This document shows, piece by piece, positions 1 through 12,440 of a DNA stretch of 64,000 nucleotides. Made by a program: the position numbers and the translations under genes. Under the pieces are notes generated by a model. The model saw only the letters and a list, made by a program, of their open reading frames with translations. It ran no database searches and was not told where the DNA came from. Origin of the DNA: Callaeas wilsoni (lineage: Eukaryota > Chordata > Aves > Passeriformes > Callaeidae); NCBI GenBank assembly GCA_013398955.1, contig VWPU01005320.1, positions 1 to 64,000 of the forward strand. The letters run 5' to 3'. Every line of letters begins with the position of its first letter. The first letter of the stretch is position 1.

Positions 1-686
1 CTGCTTGAGGGGCTGCACAGTCTGATTTCTGCTGCCTCTGTCCTTCCTTCTCTGCAACCCCTGTACTTACTGTTGAATATGTATCGTGCTGCGGGGTTGC
101 TAAGCAGCACACAGCTCCCTGCTCAGAGAGCCTTGCCGTGAAGGTGAGACACGCAGTAGGTCAGCGTGGGCAGAGCTGGGGGTGGGAGAAGGTGGCATCT
201 GCTGGGCTGGTCCTGCTCCACCACACCCTTGCCTCGCTCTCACTCCAGCGTCCCCTCCATCAACAGGCACATGGCCACCCCCTCTGGTGTGGCTGGGCTG
301 GAAAACGATGCTACTGGTTTGTCCATCTCGGAGAGCTGTTGGCTAATTAGCTATGCCAGGGAGAGTTCGTGGGGATGAGCGTCACAGCACCCATTCCTCA
401 AGCTACTGCCAGGTGATGGAGGGAAGCACTAACAGAGGGTTGTGGTGTGTGTAAGCAGGTGTATGTCAAGAGTCTGATCCCAGCTGTGTGTGAGGTAGGA
501 GTGGGAAAATAGGGTTGTTCCTCATTCCAGCCTTTGAAAGAGGCCATGAAAAGAGGACTCACGTGGAGAAATTGTGCTGCCTTTGATGTCTGCTTTTTAA
601 GGCAGTGGCATGAAACCTCATGAAAAATGTTAATACTCCCAAGCAGCTGGAACTTTAGTTTCTTCCCTTCACTTGCTCTGAGCTCT

Positions 687-844
687 GAGAAGCCAATGTG
701 GAGACTGGCTAAATTCAAATTCTTCCTTAGAAATTGTCCCCAGTTACAATTGTCTAAAGAAGCCAAGGTGGAGAAGCCAGTGTGGAGACTGGCTAAACTC
801 AAATTCTTCCTCAGAAATTGTCCCCAGCTACAATTGTCTAAAGC
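687..844. repeat. 84-bp tandem duplication, two copies
   Basis: Unit 1 runs 687-770 and unit 2 runs 771 to about 844. Both begin GAGAAGCCA.TGTGGAGACT and contain CAAATTCTTCCT.AGAAATTG and CAATTGTCTAAAG at the same offset of 84 bases. The copies differ at only a few positions, so the duplication looks fairly recent. The open frames crossing it on both strands are by-products of the repeat. Confidence 0.9.
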
Positions 845-2288
845 TGCACAAAACCAAATCTTTGCATAGACATCAAGGTGAGCAGGACTTGCTGGTTTCT
901 CTGCCTCTTCATGGACTTGCCCCATTGCACACCTGGAGCACGGGAAGGCTGGGACCCTCCTGTGCAGTGCATGGACACCGGGTTTGCATTTATCACGCAA
1001 AGAGCAGGGTCTGGCTGTGCAGACTCTTCATCGTGAGTGGAGAAAGCCAGAAGCAGCTGCATGAAAATCAGTGGTCTCAGTCTGGTTGAAGGCAGAGACA
1101 GATTGCCTCAAATGCAAAGTGATCTAGATAGCTGCAAAGGTCAGTTAATTTTACGAGTTTTAATTTTCTTCTCAGCTCTTTGCCTTTATTTTTGTTGCAG
1201 ACACTCTTCTTTCAAAGACATTTCTGTAACAGAAAATCTGCAGAGAATTTTTATTTATCTGCACAGAAATTAATCATACTATTTAAATAATGTTGTGAAA
1301 TTATATTTAGGTGATTCTGTGAAATAGCAGTAGCCTCGTTCTTCTGTGTGGATCAAGTCCATCATTCATGTTCTTGCCTATGTTTGACAGTGATTAAATG
1401 GCAAGGTAGTTATCTGCATTCAGCAAAATATCTGAGCACAAAGTACCATAATTTGGGGGATGGAAAAGTCCATTGCCTAAAATGGCAGTATCTACAGTCA
1501 CTTGACTGGTGAGAGATGTACTGTCCTTGAGAAAGAGCAAGAGAGCAGGGAAGAGCAGCCCTTGCGCATCTCCCCTCTCTGTCCCTTATTATTTCAACCC
1601 CACATTTTTCTAGTGGAATTGAAATCAACTGATGCCCACCCTGACCCAGAGCACAGGCACCAACAGCCATTCATTTTGCAAACATGGTAGGGAATTCCTG
1701 TTCCTTCTTCCTCCTCCACTTTCCCTTCCAGTATGGACATCTTTTTGTAAGGACACCTTCTAATGTTTCTCCAGTTTTCCTAGTTAATGTTTGTTAAGCA
1801 CTTTGAAGATAGCAAGCATTGAATAGTTGTTCAATCTGTTCCAGAAGGTCTAGAGAATTTTAAAGAACTAAGAGAGAGATCTAGGTTTGGGCTTCCACTG
1901 GTGTTTGGTATTACAGAGTGGCAGATAAGTTTGTTGCCCTCATGCCAGCACCTGTGAGAATACGCATGTTTCAGTTTTGTGGGGGCGGATAATGCCAATG
2001 CAGCAGAGGTAGAAACAATCCCATTTTTCTGGGTGGAGCATACGTATTTCCGATCCCAGGCTGCTTCGGCGTTGCTGAGCAGAGCATGGTGCACTGTGAA
2101 CTGAGCTCCATGGCTGTGCCTTAGCTGCCTGCACTGCTCTGCAACAGGACGGGCCTTTGAGGAGCAGGAGTATGTTCAGCTCTTCCCCAAAGGGCACTGC
2201 CAGTGCACAGTCCACTGCCAGGCATGGCCTTGGCCATGACCATCCTCCAGACATGTTTTGGCTTTCTTCAAAGTGCCTTCATTTCATG

Positions 2289-2357
2289 CATTTAATGTCT
2301 TTTTTTTTTAATTTATTTTTAATTTTATTTTTTATTTCATTTTTTATTTCTATTTTG
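2289..2357. repeat. T-rich low-complexity tract
   Basis: About 70 bases are almost entirely T with scattered A (runs of 5-10 T separated by AA or A). It could be simple low-complexity DNA or the poly(A) tail of an old retrocopy inserted on the opposite strand. No recognisable retrocopy body was seen next to it. Confidence 0.6.
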
Positions 2358-5300
2358 TGTGGTAGCTTTTTGCCAGGCTGAAAAGCTGGCATTGTGATGT
2401 GAGCTCATTTTTTTATGTTAGTCCCATTCATTTTTCTCCTTTTATAATCAAAACATTGACAGTGTATTCTACACTGAGATCACCTGACAGATAATGTCAG
2501 CTGTAATATCCCTCCAGTCAATAAAACCTTTTAAAGATCATTAGAGGGAATGCAAAGAATGGGTTATTATGTGAGGGGTTACTGAAAGTACTTTTATCAA
2601 TTATGTTGGTTAATTGTCCAGTATCCTAATAATAAAGCTGCTTCTCTTCCTTAAGATTGGTTTTGTGTAGGAGCATAATTCTGAAGTTAGCTTAATTGAA
2701 GACTTAGTAGGAAATGGGATTGCATCCATCACCTTTGTCTCTCAGGGACAGATCTTCTTCCTGTGTAACATCAGAACAAATCCTCCTCAAGTCCAACAAA
2801 GTCTGTGGAATTACTCTGACTTTGCATTGCTGAAAATAAGTGAAGACTAAACTCCACTTCTTAAATTTCACGTGTGCCTCAGCAATCTACTGTGATTACT
2901 TGCAATCTGAACAGTCCAAATCCTCACTTTAGACATACTCAGAGTGACTTCAGCAGGCTGAGAGAGGTGCACTTCTGCAGAAAGAGATCTGCCCCCCACG
3001 CTTTGCACCCCGAGTGCTCCAGCTCAGGGAACCTCTTAAGTGCTGATGAATGGCTGATGAGCAGCATGGATTTTCTTTCCCTGAGAGAAACACTCAGCAA
3101 AGGCTCAGTCCATGCACAGAGCGGGGAATTTGATTGTGAAGCAGTCCAAAACAGAAGTCGCCCACATGCCAGCAGGGCTTGCTTAAATATACTCCAGAAA
3201 CTGGTCAGCTAAAATTGGCTGTGAGGTAGATCCAAGTTAGCTGAAAATCACAGCCTTCAAAATGCTCACGTGAACAGTCAGAAAAGAAGAAGCTCTCCTT
3301 GGGAGATGGTATCTTGGAGTTACATTAAGCTATCCTGCAACGTGATTTCCAGAGCTGTGAAAGAGACTTTCTCCTTTTGCATAATCGTCCTAGCACTGTG
3401 CAGAGCATTTGCACAGATCTTCTCCCCCTCTCCACACAAGACAGTCAGAAAAGGTCTGAAGATGTTAAAAATTGTGTGATTACTTGCTCTTGTAAATATT
3501 ATTTATCATCTGACCACTGGTTCAGTTTGGCTAAGACTGAAGTACTCAAAGGTCTCTAGGGAAAGAATGGTCTTTTCTGATTCACAAAAGACTTTTTATT
3601 TGTTTTCATAAGGAGCAAAGGGGCAATGCAGCTTGAGGAAGGAGAATTCAATGAAATGTCTAAAACTGAAAATAACCCAATATTCATAGCCATTCCAAAT
3701 GCTGCAGGTAATATCGTCCAAGATACCTATAACACTTCCTAGTTTGGAAGAGTAAGTAAAAAAATCATATGTTGTGATATAAAGTAATAAACACTGGGAC
3801 AAGACAGTTTGTTGGTCTTTTAGATGCTGGACTAGCCAACTTACCTGAGTGAGATGGAAATATGGGGGATACATGTAAAAGCCTTGGGAGACAAACACTG
3901 AGCAGTAGTGAGTGTGTTGCTAAAAGTTGTCCAGATGGAGCTGCTTTTTATTATAACTGTAAAACATTTGCTTTATACGTGGGAGGTAGTAGAGCCACTA
4001 ACCTCTTCCTACGAGTAATGAATAGTGTACTGCCTGCTTTCTGGACAGATAGATGGTCCACATATGGCCGTTAACTAATTTAATAGAAAAAACTAAGGTT
4101 CCAGAAAATTTTCATCATTAGGGTTTCTTCTTTGACTTCTGTCTTTACATTGTCGAATAAAATATATCCAGACTGATTTTTTCTTGTCTCTCTGAAGCAG
4201 TCAAAGGTAGAAGTCAGAATGTGACTCCTTCCATGATTCTGAAGACTTTCCCCAGAGAAGTGTCCTCCTCCAACATAAGCCCCATATGTCTGAGCCATAG
4301 CACCAGGCTGGTGCAATGAGCAAGACTCGTTGTGTGTGGCTGCACACAAATTTAACGGCTGTGTCCCTGAAAGCAACTGTTGTGAGTGCACTGAGCTCCT
4401 CTAGCAGGAGTCCTGTTCACAAACCAGTCTTAGAAAGCAACTTCTCTTGTCTCACCAGTTGCTCTCATGGAACGCGATTCACCTCTGATGACTGATGGCC
4501 AGCATGAATCAAACAGTTGTTTGATGAACACCCCCATTACTGAGATGTAAACAGCCTTCATTCATGTTCTTTATGTTCTTATAAACATTCAGGTTATGCA
4601 GAGTGATGGTCTAGTGATTGAATAACATTACAAAATTTATTCTTCTATTCCTCTCTGCTAAATAAGGATGTATTTGACGTGTGACTCTAGCCCACACATC
4701 GTCTTGTCTGGGCTTCCAGCAGTGAAGTCTAGCCTAGAGCTCTAAGCAGAGCTGCCACAGGTACTGCTAGCATCCTAGCCCTGGAGATGAAGCTGAGTGA
4801 AAATATACTACACAGATATTTACCCTGATTCTTGGACAACTTTTTGTAACCCAGAAAGATGTCACTGCATCTTGACCTCTAGGTAGCTTGGATGTTTCTG
4901 TGGATATTTGTGGGTATTTCTATTTATATGTCCCCTAAGGACAGACTAGTCCTATGAAGCAAATGGGTATATTGTATGAGACCCAATTTTATTGAAAATC
5001 GTTATCTTTTATGTGTTGATAGCTAATGAAATATCATTATGGAGAAGAGCTTTAAAATCACTGCACATATAAGTGAAACAGCTCTCTGATTTGCCTTCTC
5101 CCTTCAGCCACTTTTCCCCAGGGATCAGCAGGCACACACTCCACCCAGCACATGCCAGCACCAGAAAAGGGGCTGCCAAATGGGGCTGCCCAGAGAACTT
5201 GGTTCAGGGGTGAAACAGCAATGAGGAGAGAGACAAGCTCTTTACATGCTACTGAAAGCACCTTCCTGAGAGGAACTGAAAACACAAAGGGATTTTTGGC

Positions 5301-7689
5301 ACGGCTACCTTGTGCGCTGGCACAGATACAGTTGTGCAAAGACAGTACCAAGATGCCTCACAGCTTTCACCTTTGGTAAAACCTCTGTCAGTTGATACTG
5401 ATGCCCATACAGTGCAATCTTTCATGTATATATATAGAGAGAGATTTCTGCAGGTGGCTTTAACAATTTACAATTTTGTACCACTGCTCAGCAAAGAGTG
5501 AAGTTTCACTTTGATCTTCTGAGCACTGGTCATCCTCTCCAACAATGCACACCAAAAAAACAATCTTTCCTCCTCTAACTATACTTGAAAAGAAGAATGA
5601 TGCTCTATTCCTGTTTGGGAAGAAATAAGATACGTACTTCCCCAGAGAATAATCCAGGGCAGCAAATCCCCAACTGGAGACAGGTATCTCCTGGCAGTGC
5701 TGTGTTGGGTATGGGAACCCCAGAAGGAGGTGAATTTGAGATCCTGTCGTGTCTCTGCTGCCAGCCCAAGGTCACCCCTTCCTAGCTTGATTGGATTTCC
5801 TTGGAACCCAGCCAGATGCTGGACTTGATGCACTGGCACTCAACAGAAACATTGCTATGGAGGTAGTTAGTAGAAACAGGTTTGCAACACTCAGGTTGTC
5901 TTATAAAATCAGGTTTTATTCTAAACTCTCATCCCTTTCAAGCATGAAGCACCCAGAAGTGTGTGAGATGTGGATTGCACTGGGAATTTTAAGTTCTATT
6001 GCAGTTTCTGTTCTGGACAAAACTTCTTACTCTTCTCAAAGCTTTATTAAACCTGTAATGAGGCATGATAAAGTCATGATTAAATGAATAGTCTGCTCTG
6101 GTTTTACTTGATTTTGTCTGAGTAGTCACAGATAGAGATTTTCTGAAGTGTATGCAAGTGGGACACGAGGTGAAGCCCTCCCCTAGTACTCCACCACACA
6201 ATTGCCTTACAAAAAGTAGGTCTATGCCAAATTTACACAGTAGCCAAAGGCAGCAAGGAGGGTTTTGTCAAATATACCCACTAAGTTTTGTGACTAGACA
6301 TGATAAAGGGCCTAAAACTATCTTTCCTCTAAAAATTTTTCTAAACGTAGAACATAAAAATTGTGTTTGATTGTGCATCAGTACATTGACCTTTACCCAG
6401 GACTCTGCAGAGGATTGGTACAAGCCAATATGATGAGCCAATATGAAATTCTTTGATAAATATGATTTATAATGTGATCAGAACCTCATCTGAAATTTTA
6501 GCTTGATGTGTGAAATACACTATTAAATGGCTGTTTGATGCTTTCTTGATTTTAGGACTCGTGCAAGTTAATGCATGCATGGTGGAGAGGTCATTATGGA
6601 CTCTGAGGCATCATTTCAGGCATGTGCTAAGCTGTACAGAGTTGCATGGCCAGAGTTTCATTCACAGATGTTTGGCTTGAAGACCCAATTTGTTTGCTAA
6701 ACAATGTATAGCAAATTATACTGTAAAACAATGCAAACCACTTATTAGTGAAAAGACTGTTTCGCCTGCCACCAAGTGAGTATGTCACAGATATGAATAG
6801 TTCCCTACTCATTTCCTCACTAATTTGAAACATCCCTTTAATCAATGAAGAGCAACCCTGGAATGGAAATGCATAAATGCCTGTCCATAGCTTATCATCC
6901 GAAAGGGAACTTGGAGTATTACACTTTGGAAGATCATGCACAATTTAGCTTATTAGACAGAAAATAGAATAAAAGGGTTCCCCTTGATGTGCAAGAGGAA
7001 AATATGCATGCTTGGATCTCAACAAAATGAACAAAAATTGGGGTAAAGACTTAGTGGCACAGAGCTAGTTGGCACAGAGAGCCAAATGCCCTAATGTAAG
7101 AGGGTACTTGAAAAATCACAACAACCCAAAATGACCTTGTATATCTAAATACATGGGTCAATTTAATCACAGTTGCAAGTGTGATTAATTAATTAATTAA
7201 TACCAGTGTGCCAGGCCAGTGATATAAATGGTGTAACTGGTGCAAATTTGGCCCCAAATCCCTGCCTGTTGTGCATTTGAAAACAAATTGAAAGAAAGAG
7301 TTAAACAGAGCAGTCTCCAAGCCTGAACTTTTGCATCTGACAATAGTCTTTTCATTTAGACTCAAGAAAATAACTGCTCTGTTTTGCTAGCAGTAACCCT
7401 GAGCAATTGACGAGGCAGAAGTAGAACCTTGATAAAATCTCCATTCCCCTATGTGCAGGCTCTGAAAAAATACTCTTTCATTGCATGCAAGTACCAGTGG
7501 TGTGATATTCCTGGCAACCTGTCTAGCAGGGTCTGCAGAGAGATCTCACCATGAGAGAGAGCCTCCAATCCACCCAGGTCTGTGCTGGGAGAACATCCTG
7601 GAGAGGGGAAGGCACAAATTTCAGGACAACTGAAGCAGTGCATCTTAAAATCACTACTAGAAAACATAAAAACATAGATAAAAATGAGA

Positions 7690-7880
7690 GGAAGACATTT
7701 TTTAACATAAAGAAAGAAGAGGAAGTCTAGACAGGGAAAGAAAATGAAACTCGAGAGGTCCAGAAACATAGGAGACCAAAGAAAGAAGGGGTAAATAGGA
7801 GAAAAACAGCAAGTAAAAGTGGTCAAAATGTCTTCATTTTTTAACCATTGATAGGTTTGAAACTGAGAGAAAAGAAAAAC
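7690..7880 (+). repeat. Purine-rich block
   Basis: The + strand is strongly biased to A and G, with many AGAAAG, GAAGAG and GGGAAAG words. The pyrimidine-rich complement contains few stop codons, which explains the 220-codon open frame on the minus strand at 7449-8111. That frame is Phe/Leu/Ser-rich and shows no protein-family features. Confidence 0.6.
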
Positions 7881-9568
7881 AAAAGAATTTGTGAAAGCAG
7901 CAGAGAAGTTTAGACAGCTACACCATTTTTCCTGCCCTGAAAAAAAAATAAGCATTGCCATCAGATTGTCCATTCCTTCTGTCAGGGATGTGGCACAGTG
8001 GATGGGTGCTTTACAGATCAACAAAGACCTACACGACCTCGTGTCGGATGCAGACAGGCACTGCATGTTGGGCACTGAAAAACAGTTCATCAAACCCCTT
8101 AGTCTCCACAACTCTTAGTCTGTCCTTCCCTTCCATTTCCATTCTCTAACAGCTGGAATCACGGCTAACATTAACAAACTTTAACTCTTACCAGGTAGAG
8201 AGGCACAAAGTATCACAATCAGAAGTATTTTCTTTGAGATTACAAGCAAACAAATTTACCTACCTGTAATCACTCTCCACAAATCTTTCATTAATACTTT
8301 GCTGAAATTAAATATCATTAACCATTTTTATTAATTGTTGTTTGTTTAGTTAAACATGGACAAGAACAATAGCACAGACTGACTGTTGTAATACATGTAT
8401 CTGGTCCTCTTTTTGCCCTCAGCAACCCCTTAAACCCAAGACGCTTATGTCTGAAATATCTGTGTGGAAAGCACAAAGCTTTTTCCTCCTCCTATGTTTA
8501 AAGCTTCAAGCTGAGCCACTTTTGAGACGGGAAGTTGTGGGGGGAAGTTACAAGATGGAACGTGGTCTGTTACGGGACTTAAGCTCAGGTCTCCCTTTTC
8601 AGAGTAACTATAAAATCCTAAATAAATGATTTTGCTCTGTGATGTACAGATGCTTGGTAGTTTTCTGCACTTGTTGAGCATTTCCTGAATTGTCTCACAA
8701 TTAACACTGGTAATCCTGGACTGTGTTACCAAATAGTATGAGTGGCCACTAAACAAAACAAGAAGGTGATGGTGCTGGAAGTCTGATAGGTCACAGCAGG
8801 CACCATGTTTCAGTCACTAACTCAGACACCTAGAACACAGCCACCTGTATCTTGGCTAGCAGACTAGCCTGCCTTTACAGACAGTGCAGAGAAACACAAA
8901 TGCCTTGGGCACAAAGCATCTGACATATTTTGGGTGTCCACTTTAAGCTATTCTGAACTGTGTTTTATAAGTACCTGTTTTTCTCCACTGGCTGTGGAGA
9001 TTGTCTGGGTGGTCACCACAGGTGTACACATCTGTGCTGGTCAGGTGAGTCCTCTCCCGGTGACCGAACACGGTGGTTTCCTGATGACTGCTGAGGGAGT
9101 TGGGTCCTTGGTGGACACAACTGGTCATCAGCCGCGTTTGAATGATATGACACTTTGAGGAGAAAGGTCGTGATTGCCCCAAGGCAGAGCCCAACCCAGC
9201 ACCCAGCACAGCATCTCAGCACATGTTCCAGAGATGAAGATGGCAGTGGAGGACGTTCCTTCTAGCAGCCTTCATCTGATGCAACAGGTACACCTGTATC
9301 CATTAACAGACTAGCAGGGGGACACCAATAGCACATCATGACACCTTAGGATCAGACCTCTCACCTTCCAGGTGGACTATGACGATTGACAAAATTTAAG
9401 TGCTGCTTTGGCCTGTGTTCAGAAAGGGAAAAATAGACAGGAGAAGTTCAGTATTATTATTTACCTTAGATGTCCTCGCTTTTGATCTGTATTGACAAAG
9501 ATGTTTATCTCTGTTCTTTCTTCTCTCCCTGCCCTGCCTGTACATCACCGAACCTGGGATCACCCAAG

Positions 9569-9668
9569 GAAACCAATGAGAAAAGAAGAGAATGGAACCA
9601 GTCGGTCCGAATATGCAATGACCTCCTCCCAAAACAACAAAACAGTTGATAACAATGCGGTTGTATAA
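9569..9668 (+). CDS. PRIMA1: PRIMA1 terminal coding exon (cytoplasmic tail of proline-rich membrane anchor 1)
   Basis: PRIMA1 is a small type I membrane protein that tethers acetylcholinesterase tetramers to neuronal membranes through an extracellular proline-rich segment. Only the cytoplasmic tail is here. The exon opens with one base completing a split Arg codon, then KPMRKEENGTS, followed by SEYAMTSSQNNK and the end VDNNAVV, stop TAA at 9666-9668. This aligns closely with the known mammalian tail (KPLRKDENGTS, EYPMSSSQ, final AVV). A pyrimidine tract at about 9510-9538 precedes the exon, and the AG at 9567-9568 is the first AG after it, which fixes the acceptor. The upstream exons (signal peptide, proline-rich region, transmembrane helix) are not in the window. 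The convergent UNC79 gene downstream supports the identity. The ENGTSR..EYAMT substitutions are ordinary divergence. Confidence 0.9.
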
Positions 9669-10083
9669 TCCCCAAAACCCCGCCAAGGCGCAGGAGGTGG
9701 TAAACTTTCAAAGCACACACACGGAGTATGCAAGGTGGGTGAAATGAGGCAACAAAGGGAGCTGTGTGGCCAAGGACTTCATTTCAGAAACAGCGCACGC
9801 ATCAGTGATCCAGAAGAGAAAAGCAGGCTGCTCTCCAGGCTTGCTGCTACTCCAAGGGAGGATAAACTCACCCACCTGGGCTGCCCAGAGGAAAGGCCTC
9901 ACAAAGGCATAAGCATTGCATGCTGCATCCCATGAAAGCGATGTTGCGATGCCTCCCACTCCTTCTTCCTCTCTTCCCCTACTTTTACGTTTGAATTGAG
10001 TGTCCAGAAAAAGCTTGTGAAGTAGGATCTTTTGAGGAGAGGGTGATTTGCCAGAGTCCATAGATGGGTCAGAGGGAGGTGTC

Positions 10084-10118
10084 TCCCTCTAAATGGGAGG
10101 ACACTTCCCTCTAAATGG
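10084..10118. repeat. Short direct repeat in probable 3' UTR
   Basis: The 13-mer TCCCTCTAAATGG occurs exactly at 10084-10096 and again at 10106-10118. GGTGTC-like words flank the pair on both sides (around 10077 and 10124), so the local structure is repetitive. Confidence 0.85.
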
Positions 10119-10841
10119 TGAGAGGTGTCACCTATGTGCTTCTCCAGCCTGTGTGGTTTCATACGCTGATGCTTCATTGTTATCATTCTTATTATTTTGT
10201 TATTAAAAAGGGAACAAAGGTTTCTGCTAAGCAATCAAGCAAAATGGGCCTGAACTTGTGACTTTTCCCAGGAAATTTATCTGTGGTCTGGTGACTATGC
10301 AGTTTTCATGGCTGAAGGCTTCTCAGGCAGAAGAAATCAAAATACAAGATTTTAGCAATTAGCATCGCTATTGAAAGAGAGATGTTATTAAGATGTGCTT
10401 TAAACATTATTACTTCATAATCAGCCTCCTTTTTTGCACCACACTTTTGTCTTTAAAAATGTTCTTTTATGAAATTCCACGTTTCTCTGTGTTTGCGTCA
10501 CACTGATTCCCCAGGGAAACTCCTACAGGAAATATACTGTTTACATTTTGGCGTGAGTGTTTGGGCAGGATTGTGTTGAAAGGACTAGTAGCCCTTTGAA
10601 ATTCTCTTCATTCACTGGTTAGTGTTGTTCCCTGAAAGTGTTGAGTCTCCTGAACTGACGCACTGAGGACATTGCAGGTCTGGCTTGTAGGACCACTTTT
10701 GAGGATCTGGTAGCTGGTTGTTCCCACATGAACTCGGTCTCTGCCTCTCCTGAGCTGAGGCTGACGGTGGTGCCAATTCAGCATACAGTTCAGTATACTT
10801 TCCATGACATGGATTGCAGACTATTTAAAGCAAAGCTGAAT

Positions 10842-10865
10842 CTACGTGAAATTCATTTCACGTAG
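10842..10865. repeat. Near-perfect 24-base palindrome (hairpin)
   Basis: Two 11-base arms, CTACGTGAAAT and ATTTCACGTAG, are exact reverse complements separated by TC. If transcribed in the PRIMA1 3' UTR, it would fold into an 11-bp stem. As DNA it presents two inverted ACGTG cores (basic helix-loop-helix or hypoxia-element type). Function is not known. Confidence 0.85.
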
Positions 10866-12304
10866 GATCTCATGTTAGACTCAGTAAGTAGCCCTTAGTA
10901 TAAAGGTGATGAGACTAATTGAGATGCTGGTCTTTCCCTACCTCCTGAAAACATTTCTTTGTGTCACATGTCCCCATGTATGTCTCCATTTACCTCTGTG
11001 CGGAAAGTAATGATGCAGTCAAAGACGAATTTACACCCTGGCTTCTTGTGTGGACATAAAACTTTGGTACCACTCGGTCTCCATGTCTGTGGGTAACTCC
11101 CAGGCACCAATGCACTCTCGCTCCGGGACCTGGCTGCACCCCAGTTGTATTGTCCCTCAGTACTGCAAAACACTAATACTTTTAATCTTATATAAGGATG
11201 TGCCTGAACTGCAGAAATCAGACCTTGATTTTGAGCACATTCCAGCCTGTGGGTAATCTGTTGCTGGGATGCAGAGTTTGGCATGATGGTACAGGAAGAC
11301 AATGTTCTGCAGATCTTCCCAAAAAAACCTCTGGAATGTTCAAATCAGCAGTCTCAGCTCAGGCCCATCTGTAGTTTTCTATTACCTATGGAACAATAGT
11401 GTGTATGTAAATATAAGTACCTTTTCAATTATAAAACGAAATGCTGCTATATATTGCTCTTGAGAAATTTATGTAGTTATTCATTTCGCTTTTTAGTCTG
11501 TCATCACTATGTAGAAGTTTAACTGCATAAAATTTTTTAAAGCTAGACATTCTTGGGAAGTGAATGCAATTGCAAAAGTGAAAGGAGGCAAGTAACCCTT
11601 TGCCCAAGAGTATGCTCATTCCCAGCCACATTCATGTTGTGTGCTTGTGCAGGACACAGTGATATGTTCTTAGATCCAAAGTGGGATTAAAATGACAGAA
11701 TTTTTGATTTGAGTCTGGAATCCCAAACGTTGATTGCCTGAAGCACTTAGCCCCTAAATACTATAATAAAAATATTGCAAATATATTTCTAGAATATTTT
11801 TAAGCTATAACATTTATTTTGATGTAGTTACCTATGTTTGCCTTTCTTTTTTTACTCCAGTTGTTTCAGCCTAAATGTGGAAACGTGGCATAGTTTGAGA
11901 CTGGTTGCATGTTTATCTGAGAGTATAAAGTATGAATGCAGATAGGTTTAGCATAATATGGGCTCAGGATTAGCACTTTCTCCTAAAGGTTGTCGATTTT
12001 ATTTGTTTCCTAATACAGCTTTAAAGGCATGTTCTGTAAGGTCAAAATCACAAAAGGGATTTGTAGGTCATTATGTCCATCAAAATATGTCTGTTTTTGC
12101 AAAAAAGAGTAAAAAGAGATGGTCACCAAACACTGTCTGATTTTCAGTGATATCAGTGGTAAAATGTCCTCACTAGAGAAGACCCCGGTGCACGACACAA
12201 CCCACAAGCAAACCCTGCCCAGGCCCCATGAGGACTCTTCAGCAGAACATAAATTTTAAAAACTTCATGGAGAGTGGAGGGGCAGGGCATTGCAAGACAG
12301 AGCA

Positions 12305-12440
12305 CATGCCGCCTAGTATCTGTTTCCAACTCTGCCACTGATCTGCTGTGTACTAGCAAGTAATTTTGCCTCTCTGTGCCTCAGTTTACCCATCTGTATA
12401 ATCAAGATAAAAGTACATGCCAGCTCTGTGGCAGTATTTT
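12305..12440 (-). repeat. MIR SINE fragment, antisense
   Basis: The + strand carries the reverse-complement MIR core: words resembling CTGCCACTGA.CTGCTGTGT, TGCCTCTCTGTGCCTCAGTTT and CCCATCTGTATAAT in the expected order. MIRs are ancient amniote SINEs, and this copy lies inside the probable PRIMA1 3' UTR. Confidence 0.8.

Larger units (their letters stand above)
1..9568 (+). other. PRIMA1: Non-coding region, probably last intron of PRIMA1
   Basis: No exon could be supported here. The downstream PRIMA1 exon begins with a split codon, so at least one earlier exon must exist. I looked for the transmembrane-encoding exon, which should end in a tract like ICYKAIK followed by a donor, and did not find it. 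The stretch is therefore best read as intron, with the earlier exons upstream of the window. Visible content is an 84-bp tandem duplication, a T-rich tract, a short ATTA repeat near 7180 and a purine-rich block near 7.7-7.9 kb. The assignment as intron is inference. Confidence 0.55.

Noticed and set aside
398..1000. 200-codon minus-strand open frame
   Set aside because: Its repeated NWGQFLRKNL-type segment is simply the 84-bp tandem DNA duplication translated. No family features, and overlapping frames exist on the other strand.
7449..8111. 220-codon minus-strand open frame, the longest in the window
   Set aside because: It lies opposite a purine-rich tract, has low-complexity Phe/Leu/Ser composition and no domain features, and starts within non-coding sequence.
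8993..9050. Possible PRIMA1 transmembrane exon (AVEIVWVVTTGVHICAGQ followed by GTGAGT)
   Set aside because: It has a good donor, but the residues do not resemble the PRIMA1 membrane helix, and the exon should end in phase 2 with a KAIK-type sequence.
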